A DNA stretch of 34,092 nucleotides from Maricaulis sp. (GCF_030149235.1 NZ_JASBRW010000006.1:1-34092), one strand, 5' to 3'. Shown: positions 24,660 to 32,304, counted from the first letter of the stretch. Notes: a model not told the origin generated them from the sequence alone. Program-made: numbers and translations.

Positions 24660-25904
24660 TCAAGCCGGCGGAGTAGCATCGATGAGGCGCTGGGCCACGG
24701 CGGTCGGCAGGAAGGCCGTCCACTGGGCCTGGACCCGCGTGGTACCGGCCCGGAGCTCGGCCGTTTCACCCCAGCCCCAGAAGAAATCCCCACGCAAGGG
24801 ACCATTGATGGCTCCGCCGGAGTCCTGGGCGATGACAAGGCCCGACCAGCCTTCCAATTCCGGCAGGTCGGCGCTCATCCAGACCGGCACGCCATGGGCA
24901 TGGTGGCGGGTATCAACGGCGATCGAAGCCATCGGGGTCAAAGCCACGCCCGATGACCCGGCCGGACCGAGATCAGGGTCGGTCAGAGGCTGGGTCTGGA
25001 AGAAGACATAGCGCGGATTGACGCCGAACAGCTCGGCCGTGGCCTCGGGACCGTTTTCCTCCAGCCAGGCTTCGATGCCTTGCTTGGACGCGGCGTGGAT
25101 CTCCAGCTCGCCGCGGCGGATCAGCTCGCGCCCGATGGAGCGATAGGGCTGGCCATTATGGGCTGCAAAAGCCGCGCGTTCCTGCCGTCCATCCGAATAG
25201 ATGATACGGCCAGAGCCCTGAATTTGCAGGAAAAACACCTCGATAGGTTCACCCCAGGCAAACACCTCGCCGGCATCCTGCTGCTCGATCTCGGAGCGTT
25301 CCTTGTAGAGCACGAGACGGCCATCGCGCACTTCACCGACAATGCGCCGGCCGGCCAGGTCCTCCTCGAACAGACCGAGATCGACGGTTATAAGATCGCT
25401 AGGGCGACGGCGCAGAGGTTGGCTGAAACGCGGCGTCGGCGTCTCCGAGACATCGACATAGGGCTCGTAATAGCCTGTCAGCAGGCCGCGCTCCTCACGC
25501 GTCTCGCTATCCGGTTCCAGGGCCGCGAGGCGGATCGGAGTGAATTGCGACTGGAAGAAACCGCGTGCGGCCTCGGCGCCAGGCGCGGTCATCAATGCTG
25601 CAGCACAGGCCGTGCGCCACTCACCGATGCGTCCGGCCCATTGCGCTTGCGGATTGAGCCAGTCGTCGGCCGGGCGGTTATCCCAGCGCGCGCAGGAACG
25701 CACAAAAGCAGCAAGAGCGGCTTGCGGGTCATTACTCGACCAACCGGGCAGGGCATCCCAATGCGCCGGGATAAGATCGAGCGCTGTGGGCATGACTGCT
25801 TCCGGCTCAACCGGCTCCTCGATCGGGTCCGGTTGCGGCGGTGGCTGACAGGCCGCCAGGGTCAGAACCCCTGCGGCAGCAAGAAGTCTAGGCCACAGAG
25901 ACAC
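24660..25904 (-). CDS. mltA: Membrane-bound lytic murein transglycosylase A
   Basis: This 414-residue lipoprotein cleaves glycan strands of peptidoglycan and forms anhydro-muropeptides. A GTG start at 25904 gives a lipoprotein signal (LLAAAGVLTLAAC) with the lipidated cysteine at residue 19. MltA landmarks are LLTGYYEPYVD, FFLQIQGSGRIIYSDG, YRSIGRELIRRGE, NPRYVFF and the 3D domain with IAQDSGGAINGPLRGDFFWGWG, including the catalytic aspartate. An ATG at 25928 is also possible. It overlaps the end of the tim44-like gene by 17 bases. Confidence 0.94.
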   Translation of the reverse strand: MSLWPRLLAAAGVLTLAACQPPPQPDPIEEPVEPEAVMPTALDLIPAHWDALPGWSSNDPQAALAAFVRSCARWDNRPADDWLNPQAQWAGRIGEWRTACAAALMTAPGAEAARGFFQSQFTPIRLAALEPDSETREERGLLTGYYEPYVDVSETPTPRFSQPLRRRPSDLITVDLGLFEEDLAGRRIVGEVRDGRLVLYKERSEIEQQDAGEVFAWGEPIEVFFLQIQGSGRIIYSDGRQERAAFAAHNGQPYRSIGRELIRRGELEIHAASKQGIEAWLEENGPEATAELFGVNPRYVFFQTQPLTDPDLGPAGSSGVALTPMASIAVDTRHHAHGVPVWMSADLPELEGWSGLVIAQDSGGAINGPLRGDFFWGWGETAELRAGTTRVQAQWTAFLPTAVAQRLIDATPPA

Positions 25905-26517
25905 TGGCGAGCACCCAGTTGGGATCATTACTGTCGAGACGACGCTCGAAGGTCCAGTATTCCGACACCCGGGCCAGCTGGCCCAGATCACCGGAAACGG
26001 TCTGGCCGTCAGATCCGGTCACTTCGCTGGCAATATCGGCCTCGAATTTCACCTTCATGCGGGCCACACCACCCTCGGCCGACGCATCGACGATCTCGGT
26101 AGTGACGAGACGATCGATCTCCGTCTTTGCGGTTTCACCCTTGGCGCGGCGCTCATCAATCACCGCGGCATAGCGATCAAACACCTTGTCGGCCAGCAGC
26201 GTGCGGAGCGTGTCCTTGTCCCCGCGGGCAAAGCCCTCGACGATCATGCGATAGGCCTGACCGGCGCCATCGAGAAACCCGTCCGGAGAAAACGAGCGGT
26301 CGGCCTGGGCGATGGCCTCCAGCCCAGCGGCAGCCGGGCCTTCAAAGGCCGGACGAACCGGCGGCAGGCGATCGCCGCCACCGCTTGCATTGGGCTTGGG
26401 ATCCGGTGCCTTGGGCGGCTCCATATGGCCCTCACTACGTCCGAGAACGCCATAGAGTTTGATCGCGAAGAACACCGCTACACCGGCGAAGACGAGAAGG
26501 CTGAAGAGTTCGGTCAT
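25888..26517 (-). CDS. Tim44/TimA domain membrane-anchored protein
   Basis: This 209-residue protein has one N-terminal membrane segment (LFSLLVFAGVAVFFAIKLYGVLGR, residues 4-27). A proline-rich linker leads to a C-terminal Tim44-like domain (AYRMIVEGFARGDKDTLRTLLADKVFDRYAAVI, then VSEYWTFERRLDSNDPNWVLASV). Bacterial relatives are anchored in the inner membrane with the domain in the cytoplasm. The exact role is unclear. It is divergent from secB and overlaps mltA, which suggests co-translation. Confidence 0.88.
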   Translation of the reverse strand: MTELFSLLVFAGVAVFFAIKLYGVLGRSEGHMEPPKAPDPKPNASGGGDRLPPVRPAFEGPAAAGLEAIAQADRSFSPDGFLDGAGQAYRMIVEGFARGDKDTLRTLLADKVFDRYAAVIDERRAKGETAKTEIDRLVTTEIVDASAEGGVARMKVKFEADIASEVTGSDGQTVSGDLGQLARVSEYWTFERRLDSNDPNWVLASVSVA

Positions 26518-26735
26518 ATCAATTCTGCGGCAGCTTGGCGGAGCGCCCTGGGAACGGGCCGCCAGATCGATTCAATGTATTTCCCAGATATAGGCGCAAT
26601 TAGCGCCAACGTCAGCATTTCCAATGACAGGCGGTTATCTTGCCGCAGTCGAGTGCCCATGCTAACGCCACCGCTCGAATTTTACCGGGCGGCCGGGAGC
26701 CGTTTCCGCAGTTAAAGCCCAATCGGGGGACAATT

Positions 26736-27260
26736 ATGACCGACGCACCCGCTACACCGGACCAGCCGCAGGCCCCGCAAGGCCCGGCCCTTCGCATCTT
26801 GACGCAATACATCAAGGATCTTTCATTCGAAAATCCAGGCGCTCCGGAAAGCCTTCGCGCTGGTGGCGCCGCGCCGAATATCGACATGGGGATCGATGTC
26901 CAGGCCCGCACCGTGTCACAGGGCATCTATGAAGTGACCCTGAACTTCTCCGCCAAAGCCGAGCGCGGCGAAGGCGGCGACGTCGTCTTCATCGCCGAGC
27001 TGAGCTATTCCGGCCTGTTCGAGATGGCCAACATCTCCGACGCCGACCGAGAGCCCTTCCTGCTGATTGAGTGCCCGCGCATGATCTTCCCGTTCGCGCG
27101 CCGCATTCTCGGTGATATCACGCGCGATGGCGGCTTCCCGCCGTTGATGCTGGATCCGGTTGATTTTGCTGGCCTCTACCGTGCGCAGCTGGCCAAGCGC
27201 GCTGCGGCGACCGGCGGCAATGAACCGAACGGCAATGGCGATCCGGCTGCTGCCAACTAA
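26736..27260 (+). CDS. secB: Protein-export chaperone SecB
   Basis: This 174-residue protein is the tetrameric chaperone that keeps preproteins unfolded and hands them to SecA. Landmarks are ILTQYIKDLSFENPGAP, VQARTVSQGIYEVTLNFSAKAE, FIAELSYSGLFEMANI and LIECPRMIFPFARRILGDITRDGGFPPLMLDPVDFAGLY. The ATG at 26736 has GGGGGA upstream; the frame opens at 26640 but the extra part is not SecB-like. It ends three bases before the convergent dnaQ stop. Confidence 0.96.
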   Translation: MTDAPATPDQPQAPQGPALRILTQYIKDLSFENPGAPESLRAGGAAPNIDMGIDVQARTVSQGIYEVTLNFSAKAERGEGGDVVFIAELSYSGLFEMANISDADREPFLLIECPRMIFPFARRILGDITRDGGFPPLMLDPVDFAGLYRAQLAKRAAATGGNEPNGNGDPAAAN

Positions 27261-27263
27261 GAC

Positions 27264-27965
27264 TTAGAGCTCTACGCTCAATTGAGACCAGACGGACGCG
27301 TCGCCCAGCTCTTCGATGAAGGCTTTATGGGCGGCGCGTTCTTCGTTCTGGACCCGGCTGTCGAGCGCTTTCGGGCGCGCCGGACGGGCCGGAAACTCGA
27401 CCACATCGCCATTACTGCCCGCTTCACCGCGGCCGGAGAGATCAAGGGCCCGCGTGCGCCCGCCGGTCAGCTCGAGATAGACCTCGGCGAGGAGCAGGGC
27501 ATCGATCAGGGCGCCGTGCTTGTCGCGGGATTCCAGGGAAATATCGAAACGCTTGCACAGCGCGTCGAGCGACACATAGGATCCCGGGAACATGGCCCGC
27601 GCGATCGCGGCCGTGTCCTTGAAACGGTCATCGGGATAGATGGGCTTGCCCAGCCGGGCCAGTTCCATATTGATGAATCCACGGTCAAAGCCGGCATTGT
27701 GAGCCACTAGGACCCCGTCTCCGACAAAGTCCAGGAAAGCGTCGGCATGCTCGGCAAAGATAGGTTTATCCGCCAGGAATTCATCGGTCAGGCCTGTGAT
27801 TTCAACGACTTCCTTCGGCGTTGAGCGCTCCGGGTTGACATAGACGTGATAGGTCCGGCCGGTCGGAATGCAATCGATCACCTCGACACAACCCAGCTCG
27901 GTGATGCGGTCACCGGTATTGGGGTCGAGGCCCGTGGTCTCGGTATCGAAAACGATTTCACGCAT
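27264..27965 (-). CDS. dnaQ: DNA polymerase III epsilon subunit (proofreading exonuclease)
   Basis: This 233-residue 3'-5' exonuclease is the proofreading subunit of the replicative polymerase. ExoI is VFDTETTGLD, ExoII is VLVAHNAGFDRGFINMEL and ExoIII is DKHGALIDALLLAEVYLEL, which together supply the DEDD-type metal ligands. YHVYVNPERSTPKEVVEITGLTDEFL is also typical. It is the last gene of the minus-strand operon that starts with ppsR and lies three bases after coaE. Confidence 0.95.
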   Translation of the reverse strand: MREIVFDTETTGLDPNTGDRITELGCVEVIDCIPTGRTYHVYVNPERSTPKEVVEITGLTDEFLADKPIFAEHADAFLDFVGDGVLVAHNAGFDRGFINMELARLGKPIYPDDRFKDTAAIARAMFPGSYVSLDALCKRFDISLESRDKHGALIDALLLAEVYLELTGGRTRALDLSGRGEAGSNGDVVEFPARPARPKALDSRVQNEERAAHKAFIEELGDASVWSQLSVEL

Positions 27966-27968
27966 GGC

Positions 27969-28565
27969 TCAAGCCTGTTTTTCGCGGATTGCCCGGATCA
28001 CAGAACGCACTTGTTCGCGCGCATCCTCAAGGCCCCGGGAGGTCTCGATCGCATAATCGGCGCGGGCGAGTTTTTCGGTGTCCGGCATCTGCCGGGCGAT
28101 GATGGCATCCAACTTGTCTACGTCCATGCCGGGGCGTTCCAGAACCCGCGCGCGGCGGATCTTGTCCGGAGCATGGACCACGACAATGGCATCGACCAGC
28201 TGGTCCCCGCCGGTCTCGAACAAGAGCGGCACATCATAGACCACAAGGTCCGAGCCTGACCGGGCTGCATCCTGGCTGAACTGCTCGCGCGCCTGCGAGA
28301 CCAGCGGATGCACGATTTTCTCCAGGCGTTCGAAACCGGACGGATCCTCGCGCAAGGCGGCGCTCAGGCGTGCGCGGTCCACGGCGCCGTCGACCACACT
28401 ACCCGGAAAAGCCTCGGCGATCGGAGCGACCGCCGCGCCACCCGGCGCATAGAGTTCATGGACACAGGCATCACTGTCGAAAACCGGTACGCCCTCTTCG
28501 ATGAAGAGTTTGGCGGTGACGGATTTGCCCATGCCGATTGAACCGGTGAGACCGATGATTTTCAT
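27969..28565 (-). CDS. coaE: Dephospho-CoA kinase
   Basis: This 198-residue enzyme phosphorylates dephospho-CoA in the last step of coenzyme A synthesis. The P-loop is GSIGMGKS at residues 8-15. VFDSDACVHELYAPGGAA, IVHPLVSQAREQF, VVYDVPLLFETGGDQLVDAIVVVHAP and the lid region ARQMPDTEKLARADYAIET follow the family. The start overlaps the end of aroE in a four-base ATGA. Confidence 0.96.
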   Translation of the reverse strand: MKIIGLTGSIGMGKSVTAKLFIEEGVPVFDSDACVHELYAPGGAAVAPIAEAFPGSVVDGAVDRARLSAALREDPSGFERLEKIVHPLVSQAREQFSQDAARSGSDLVVYDVPLLFETGGDQLVDAIVVVHAPDKIRRARVLERPGMDVDKLDAIIARQMPDTEKLARADYAIETSRGLEDAREQVRSVIRAIREKQA

Positions 28566-29404
28566 GCGCTTTCGCCCAGCGCCGCCAGAAGCGGCGTGCG
28601 GACATCCACGTTAGGTGCCGGTTGCCCGTAAAAGGCTTCAAAACTCGGCTTGCCCTGCTCGATCAGCATGCCCAGCCCGTCCACCGTCTTGTGGCCCGCT
28701 GCGGCGGCCGTGCGCAGGAAACCCGTGATCAACGGGGAATAAACGCTGTCGGCCACGATCAGCGGTTTCGACGCGTGGGCGAAATCCATATCGAGCACGG
28801 GCTGGCCCGTCAGCCCCAGCGAGGTGGCATTGACGACAATGTCGACATCGCCGACGGCTTCGTCGCGCCCGTCCCAGCCGACAATATCCGCCTTGGGCGC
28901 GATCCGGTCGCGCAGGGCCTCGGCTCGCTGGCGGTTGCGATTGGCGATGACGATGGAAGACGCCCCCGCCTCCACCAGGCCATAGACGATGGATCGCGCC
29001 GCTCCGCCGGCGCCCAGGACCAAGACCCGCTGACCCGCCGGGTCCCCGCCAGAGGCTTTCAGAGATCCGATGAAACCGGGCGCATCGGTATTGTCCGCAT
29101 GCACTTCACCGTCCGAGAATGTCAGTAGGTTGGCAGCACCGATCGCGTCCGCCCGATCTGAAATTCTATGAGCGATGACAAGAGCTTGCTCTTTATGCGG
29201 CAGTGTTACGTTGAGACCCTTTAACCCCGCGCGCTGCAGGGCCAGAGCCACCGGAGCGAACATGTGCGGCGAGGCAATGTAGGGCGTGTAGATCGCATTC
29301 AATCCCGCCGCCTCGACCCAGTGGGCCATCATCAGGGGCGAAAGGGAATGACCGATCGGTTGGCCGATTACGCCAGCGGTCAGGGCAGCTCCGGTCGGCT
29401 TCAT
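28562..29404 (-). CDS. aroE: Shikimate dehydrogenase
   Basis: This 280-residue enzyme reduces 3-dehydroshikimate to shikimate with NADPH in aromatic amino acid synthesis. The substrate site is seen in IGHSLSPLMMAHW, NVTLPHKEQAL with the catalytic lysine, and NTDAPGF. The NADPH domain has LVLGAGGAARSIVYGLVEAG and VIANRNRQRAEAL. The end, LGMLIEQGKPSFEAFYGQPAPNV, is typical. It overlaps maf and coaE by four bases on each side. Confidence 0.96.
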   Translation of the reverse strand: MKPTGAALTAGVIGQPIGHSLSPLMMAHWVEAAGLNAIYTPYIASPHMFAPVALALQRAGLKGLNVTLPHKEQALVIAHRISDRADAIGAANLLTFSDGEVHADNTDAPGFIGSLKASGGDPAGQRVLVLGAGGAARSIVYGLVEAGASSIVIANRNRQRAEALRDRIAPKADIVGWDGRDEAVGDVDIVVNATSLGLTGQPVLDMDFAHASKPLIVADSVYSPLITGFLRTAAAAGHKTVDGLGMLIEQGKPSFEAFYGQPAPNVDVRTPLLAALGESA

Positions 29405-29991
29405 GATACCAGCACCTTCTTATCGCGCAGCACATCCAATAGTGGAATGAGTGGCAGGCCGAGCACGGCGAAATAGTCAGCCTCGACTTTTTCGAATAAT
29501 TGCGCGCCCAAGGCCTCATAGGCATAGGCGCCGACGCTCGCGGTCAGTTCGAACCCCGCTTGATCGAGATAGAAATCCAAGAAGGCATCGGAGAAGTTAC
29601 GCACATGCAGGGTCGAGGTCTGCTGGTGGGTCCAGACTTCGCGGCCATCGCAGCACAGTGACAGGCCGGAATGGAGATAATGTACCTTGCCCCGCATGGC
29701 CATCAGGCGGTCGCGGGCCAGGGAACGCTCGGGCAGTTTGTCGAGCAATTGCCCGTCCAGTTCCATGGTCTGGTCGGCACCCAGAACATAGGCTCCGGCG
29801 ATTTGCGACGAGACGTCTTGCGCCTTGGCGTGGGCGAGGAGGGCGGCCATGTCGCGGGGGGACAGTGCAGCATGCTCACGCTTGAGGATATCTTCGTCGA
29901 CACCGGATTTGTGCACCCGGAAAGGCACGCAGGCCTGTTCGAGCACTTGCCGCCGGATCGCGCTTCCGGAAGCGAGAACGAATTCTGTCAC
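29401..29991 (-). CDS. maf: Maf-family nucleotide pyrophosphatase
   Basis: This 196-residue protein is a Maf/YceF-type nucleoside triphosphate pyrophosphatase, thought to clear modified or non-canonical nucleotides. FVLASGSAIRRQVLEQACVPF is the N-terminal nucleotide-binding motif, ADQTMELDGQLLDKL the metal-binding region, and GKVHYLHSGLSL with YAYEALGAQLFEKVEADYFAVLGLP the C-terminal part. Which base it prefers cannot be told with confidence. It is second in the ppsR operon, with four-base overlaps. Confidence 0.92.
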   Translation of the reverse strand: MTEFVLASGSAIRRQVLEQACVPFRVHKSGVDEDILKREHAALSPRDMAALLAHAKAQDVSSQIAGAYVLGADQTMELDGQLLDKLPERSLARDRLMAMRGKVHYLHSGLSLCCDGREVWTHQQTSTLHVRNFSDAFLDFYLDQAGFELTASVGAYAYEALGAQLFEKVEADYFAVLGLPLIPLLDVLRDKKVLVS

Positions 29992-30830
29992 GCGCCTTTG
30001 CTCCGCTTGTCGTTGAAAAGGTTGATGATCTTGGCCGCGGTCTCTTCCACCGACCGGCGCGTCACATCAATCGACGACCAGCCATGCTTGGCGAAAAGCC
30101 GCTTGGCATGCAGAACTTCCTCACGCACGGAGTAATCGTCGACATAGTCGGTATCGCGTTCCTCATTGAGGCTCAAAAGCCGGTTGCGGCGGATCTGGAC
30201 AATCCGTTCCGGCGAGGCAGTGAGCCCGACCACCAGCGGGTTTTTCAGCGAATAGACCTGTTCCGGCAGCGGCACGCTCTGCACCAGCGGGATATTGGCG
30301 GCGCGATAGCCACGATGCGCCAGATAGATCGAGGTCGGGGTTTTCGAGGTCCGGCTGACACCCAGGAGCAGGATGTCGGCGCTTTCGAAATCCTCACCCT
30401 GACCATCATCATGGGCCATAGTGTAGTTCAGCGCCTCGATGCGGCGGAAATATTCGGCATCGAGCGAACGCTGGGCCCCGGCGCGGCTGGCCACCGGACG
30501 GCCGAGATAGGCGCTCAAGGTCGCCAGCATCGGATCCAGCACCGCGATCGCCGGCGTCCCCAGCTCCATGCAACGCGTCTCCAATTGTCGCCGTAGATCC
30601 GGATTCACGATGGTATACATGACGATACCGGGATAGGCAGCGATCTCGTCGAGAACGTGATTGAGCTGGCGGGTCGAGCGCACCAGGGCGTAAAGATGCT
30701 CGAGCGGGTTGGCGCCTTCGAACTGGGCCACCGAGGCGCGCATCACCTCCATCAAGGTCTCACCGGTCGAGTCAGAGACCATGTGAATGTGGAAATTGGT
30801 CTCGAAGACGGGAGTTTCAGCGTCGGTCAT
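29988..30830 (-). CDS. ppsR: PEP synthase/PPDK regulatory kinase-phosphorylase (DUF299)
   Basis: This 280-residue protein belongs to the DUF299 regulators that phosphorylate, with ADP, and dephosphorylate a threonine of pyruvate phosphate dikinase or PEP synthase. HIHMVSDSTGETLMEVMRA is the N-terminal signature, and ILLGVSRTSKTPTSIYLAHRGYRAANIPLV contains the P-loop-like GVSRTSKT. YVDDYSVREEVLHAKRLFAKHGW and IDVTRRSVEETAAKI close the protein. The gene is the first beside the predicted origin, as in Caulobacter, and a CtrA-like site lies 18 bases upstream of its start codon. It leads a five-gene overlapping operon. Confidence 0.93.
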   Translation of the reverse strand: MTDAETPVFETNFHIHMVSDSTGETLMEVMRASVAQFEGANPLEHLYALVRSTRQLNHVLDEIAAYPGIVMYTIVNPDLRRQLETRCMELGTPAIAVLDPMLATLSAYLGRPVASRAGAQRSLDAEYFRRIEALNYTMAHDDGQGEDFESADILLLGVSRTSKTPTSIYLAHRGYRAANIPLVQSVPLPEQVYSLKNPLVVGLTASPERIVQIRRNRLLSLNEERDTDYVDDYSVREEVLHAKRLFAKHGWSSIDVTRRSVEETAAKIINLFNDKRSKGA

Positions 30831-30848
30831 CGCAGCGGCCTGAGCGTG

Positions 30849-30863
30849 TTTACCATTTGTTAA
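30849..30863. promoter_or_regulatory. CtrA-like binding site beside oriC
   Basis: TTTA at 30849-30852, seven bases (CCATTTG), then TTAA at 30860-30863 differs by one base from TTAA-N7-TTAA. It also reads as TTTACCAT, close to the half-site TTAACCAT. It sits between the ppsR start and the DnaA-box cluster, where CtrA could both silence the origin and control ppsR. Confidence 0.6.
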
Positions 30864-30936
30864 TAAGTTGGGGAGTTTTCCTCAATCTCCGCAAGCGGAA
30901 ATTCCGCCTGTGGGTATGACCCGGTCCTACCCGACC

Positions 30937-30957
30937 TCATCCACAGAGTCTTCCACA
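30937..30957 (+). promoter_or_regulatory. Two tandem DnaA-box-like sites
   Basis: TCATCCACA at 30937-30945 differs by one base from the DnaA box TTATCCACA, and TCTTCCACA at 30949-30957 differs by two. They are 12 bases apart in the same orientation. Further weak boxes on the opposite strand lie at 30909-30917 and 30969-30977, each with two mismatches. A GAGTC methylation site lies between the two tandem boxes. Confidence 0.6.
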
Positions 30958-31016
30958 GTTCGGGCCTGTGTGTACAAGCCTGTGAACAGAAAAACCTGTG
31001 GACGGCACTGTGCGAG

Positions 31017-31036
31017 TTATGCACCGCTTATGCACA
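31017..31036 (+). promoter_or_regulatory. Phased DnaA-box-like repeats
   Basis: TTATGCACC at 31017-31025 and TTATGCACA at 31028-31036 are direct repeats 11 bases apart, with two and one mismatches to the DnaA box. A related TTATAC starts 12 bases later at 31040. One-turn spacing would let DnaA molecules line up on one face of the helix. Confidence 0.55.
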
Positions 31037-31189
31037 AGCTTATACTTCACAGCCCTATGATATTCATAGACGAATCCGGTTATCCGGTTTTTCCTGTCAG
31101 TAGTTGTCCAGAGGCTTTGAGCGCGGCAGGATTATCCGGACCCTGAGGGAAAACAACCTTCCCCCGAGATTCACGGCTCAACGACTCCA

Positions 31190-31224
31190 ACAATTTTTTC
31201 TTTCTTATTTAGAGAGATGAAAAG
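31190..31224. other. AT-rich tract, possible DNA unwinding element
   Basis: The tract from 31190 to 31224 includes a T-rich run (ATTTTTTCTTTCTTATTTAG) and then AGAGATGAAAAG. It is strikingly AT-rich in this GC-rich chromosome. It is next to hemE on the side away from the CtrA site. It could be the duplex unwinding region of the origin, the hemE promoter, or both. Confidence 0.4.
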
Positions 31225-31237
31225 GACGCATTGAATT

Positions 31238-31253
31238 GGGGTGATAACACCCC
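31238..31253 (+). promoter_or_regulatory. Short perfect hairpin at the hemE start
   Basis: GGGGTG and CACCCC pair around ATAA at 31238-31253. It lies 13 bases before the ATG at 31267. If translation instead starts at the TTG at 31231, which has AAAGGA just before it, the hairpin is inside the first codons. It may tune hemE translation. Confidence 0.4.
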
Positions 31254-31266
31254 TAATCAGACGCTC

Positions 31267-32304
31267 ATGAGTGATGCTATCGAAAAGCCGCTTCTTGCGG
31301 TCCTGAGCGGCGAGCGCCGTACCCCGCCTCCGGTCTGGATGATGCGCCAAGCCGGTCGTTACCTGGCCGAATACCGGGAAGTCCGGGCCAAGGCCAAGAA
31401 CTTCATCGATTTCTGCTTTTCGCCTGATCTGGCAGCGGAAGTCACGCTCCAGCCCATTCGCCGGTTCGGCTTTGATGCAGCGATCATATTCGCCGACATC
31501 CTGCTGGTCCCGATCGCCCTGGGCCGCAAAGTCTGGTTTGTCGCCGGTGAAGGACCCAAACTCGATCCCTTCGACGTCTCGCTGGTCGATCAGCTGACGG
31601 AAGGGCAATCGAGAACCGTGTTGGCGCCGATCGCAGAAACCCTTCGCCGTGTGAAGCCGGAGCTACCCGGTCATACCACGCTGATCGGCTTTGCCGGTGC
31701 ACCGTGGACGGTTGCGACCTACATGGTCGAGGGCGGAGGCTCCAAGGACCGGTTCAAGACCCGTGTGGCGGCCTGGGATCAGGCGGATCACTTCGACGCC
31801 ATGCTCGACAAGATCGCCGATGCGACTATCGATTATCTCGTCATGCAGGCTGAGGCCGGTGCGGATGTGCTGAAAATCTTCGACAGCTGGGCTGAAGGTC
31901 TGCCTGAGCCGCTGTTCGAGCGCGTTATCATCCGCCCGACCCGCCGCATTGTCGAAGGCGTCCGTGCGGCCGGGGTGACGGTGCCGATCATCGGTTTCCC
32001 GCGAGGCGCCGGTACGCTGTATCCGCGTTATGCCGCAGAGACTGGCGTCACAGCGCTGGCGCTGGACACGGCGGTACAGCCGGAATGGATGCACAAGGCG
32101 CTTCCCGCGGATCTGCCGGTCCAGGGCCATCTCGACCCGGCCGCCTTGCGCGCTGGTGGCGAGGTCCTGGGTTCGGAGGTGGATCGCTTGCTGGATAGTT
32201 GGGCAGACCGGCCACATATCTTCAATCTGGGACACGGGATCACGCCGGACGTGCCTGTAGCTCATGTTGAAGCCATGCTTGCCCGGATCCGAAGCCGGGC
32301 CTGA
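31267..32304 (+). CDS. hemE: Uroporphyrinogen decarboxylase
   Basis: This 345-residue enzyme removes four carboxyl groups from uroporphyrinogen III to give coproporphyrinogen III in haem synthesis. PPPVWMMRQAGRYLAEYREVR is the N-terminal active-site signature. IIFADILLVPIALG carries the catalytic aspartate, and GFAGAPWTVATYMVEGGGS the active-site tyrosine. FDSWAEGL and the end NLGHGITPDVPVAHVEAML also fit. The ATG at 31267 gives a family-like start but lacks a ribosome binding site. The TTG at 31231 has AAAGGA upstream and would add 12 residues. It is the first gene on the other side of the predicted origin and leads hemE-hemH-hemJ. Confidence 0.96.
   Translation: MSDAIEKPLLAVLSGERRTPPPVWMMRQAGRYLAEYREVRAKAKNFIDFCFSPDLAAEVTLQPIRRFGFDAAIIFADILLVPIALGRKVWFVAGEGPKLDPFDVSLVDQLTEGQSRTVLAPIAETLRRVKPELPGHTTLIGFAGAPWTVATYMVEGGGSKDRFKTRVAAWDQADHFDAMLDKIADATIDYLVMQAEAGADVLKIFDSWAEGLPEPLFERVIIRPTRRIVEGVRAAGVTVPIIGFPRGAGTLYPRYAAETGVTALALDTAVQPEWMHKALPADLPVQGHLDPAALRAGGEVLGSEVDRLLDSWADRPHIFNLGHGITPDVPVAHVEAMLARIRSRA

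Larger units (their letters stand above)
30831..31266. other. oriC: Probable chromosomal replication origin (oriC)
   Basis: This is the only stretch over 300 bases without a gene. It lies between ppsR and hemE, which is where the Caulobacter origin is. It contains a CtrA-like site (30849-30863), several DnaA-box-like nonamers on both strands between 30909 and 31036, and four GANTC sites. TTATCCGG occurs twice (31080 and 31132). An AT-rich tract lies at 31190-31224. No boxes match TTATCCACA exactly; the best have one mismatch. Replication activity is inferred. Confidence 0.85.

Noticed and set aside
25080-26102. A 340-codon plus-strand frame opposite mltA and the tim44-like gene
   Set aside because: It runs antisense to two well-supported genes and reads as low-complexity Arg/Ala-rich sequence.
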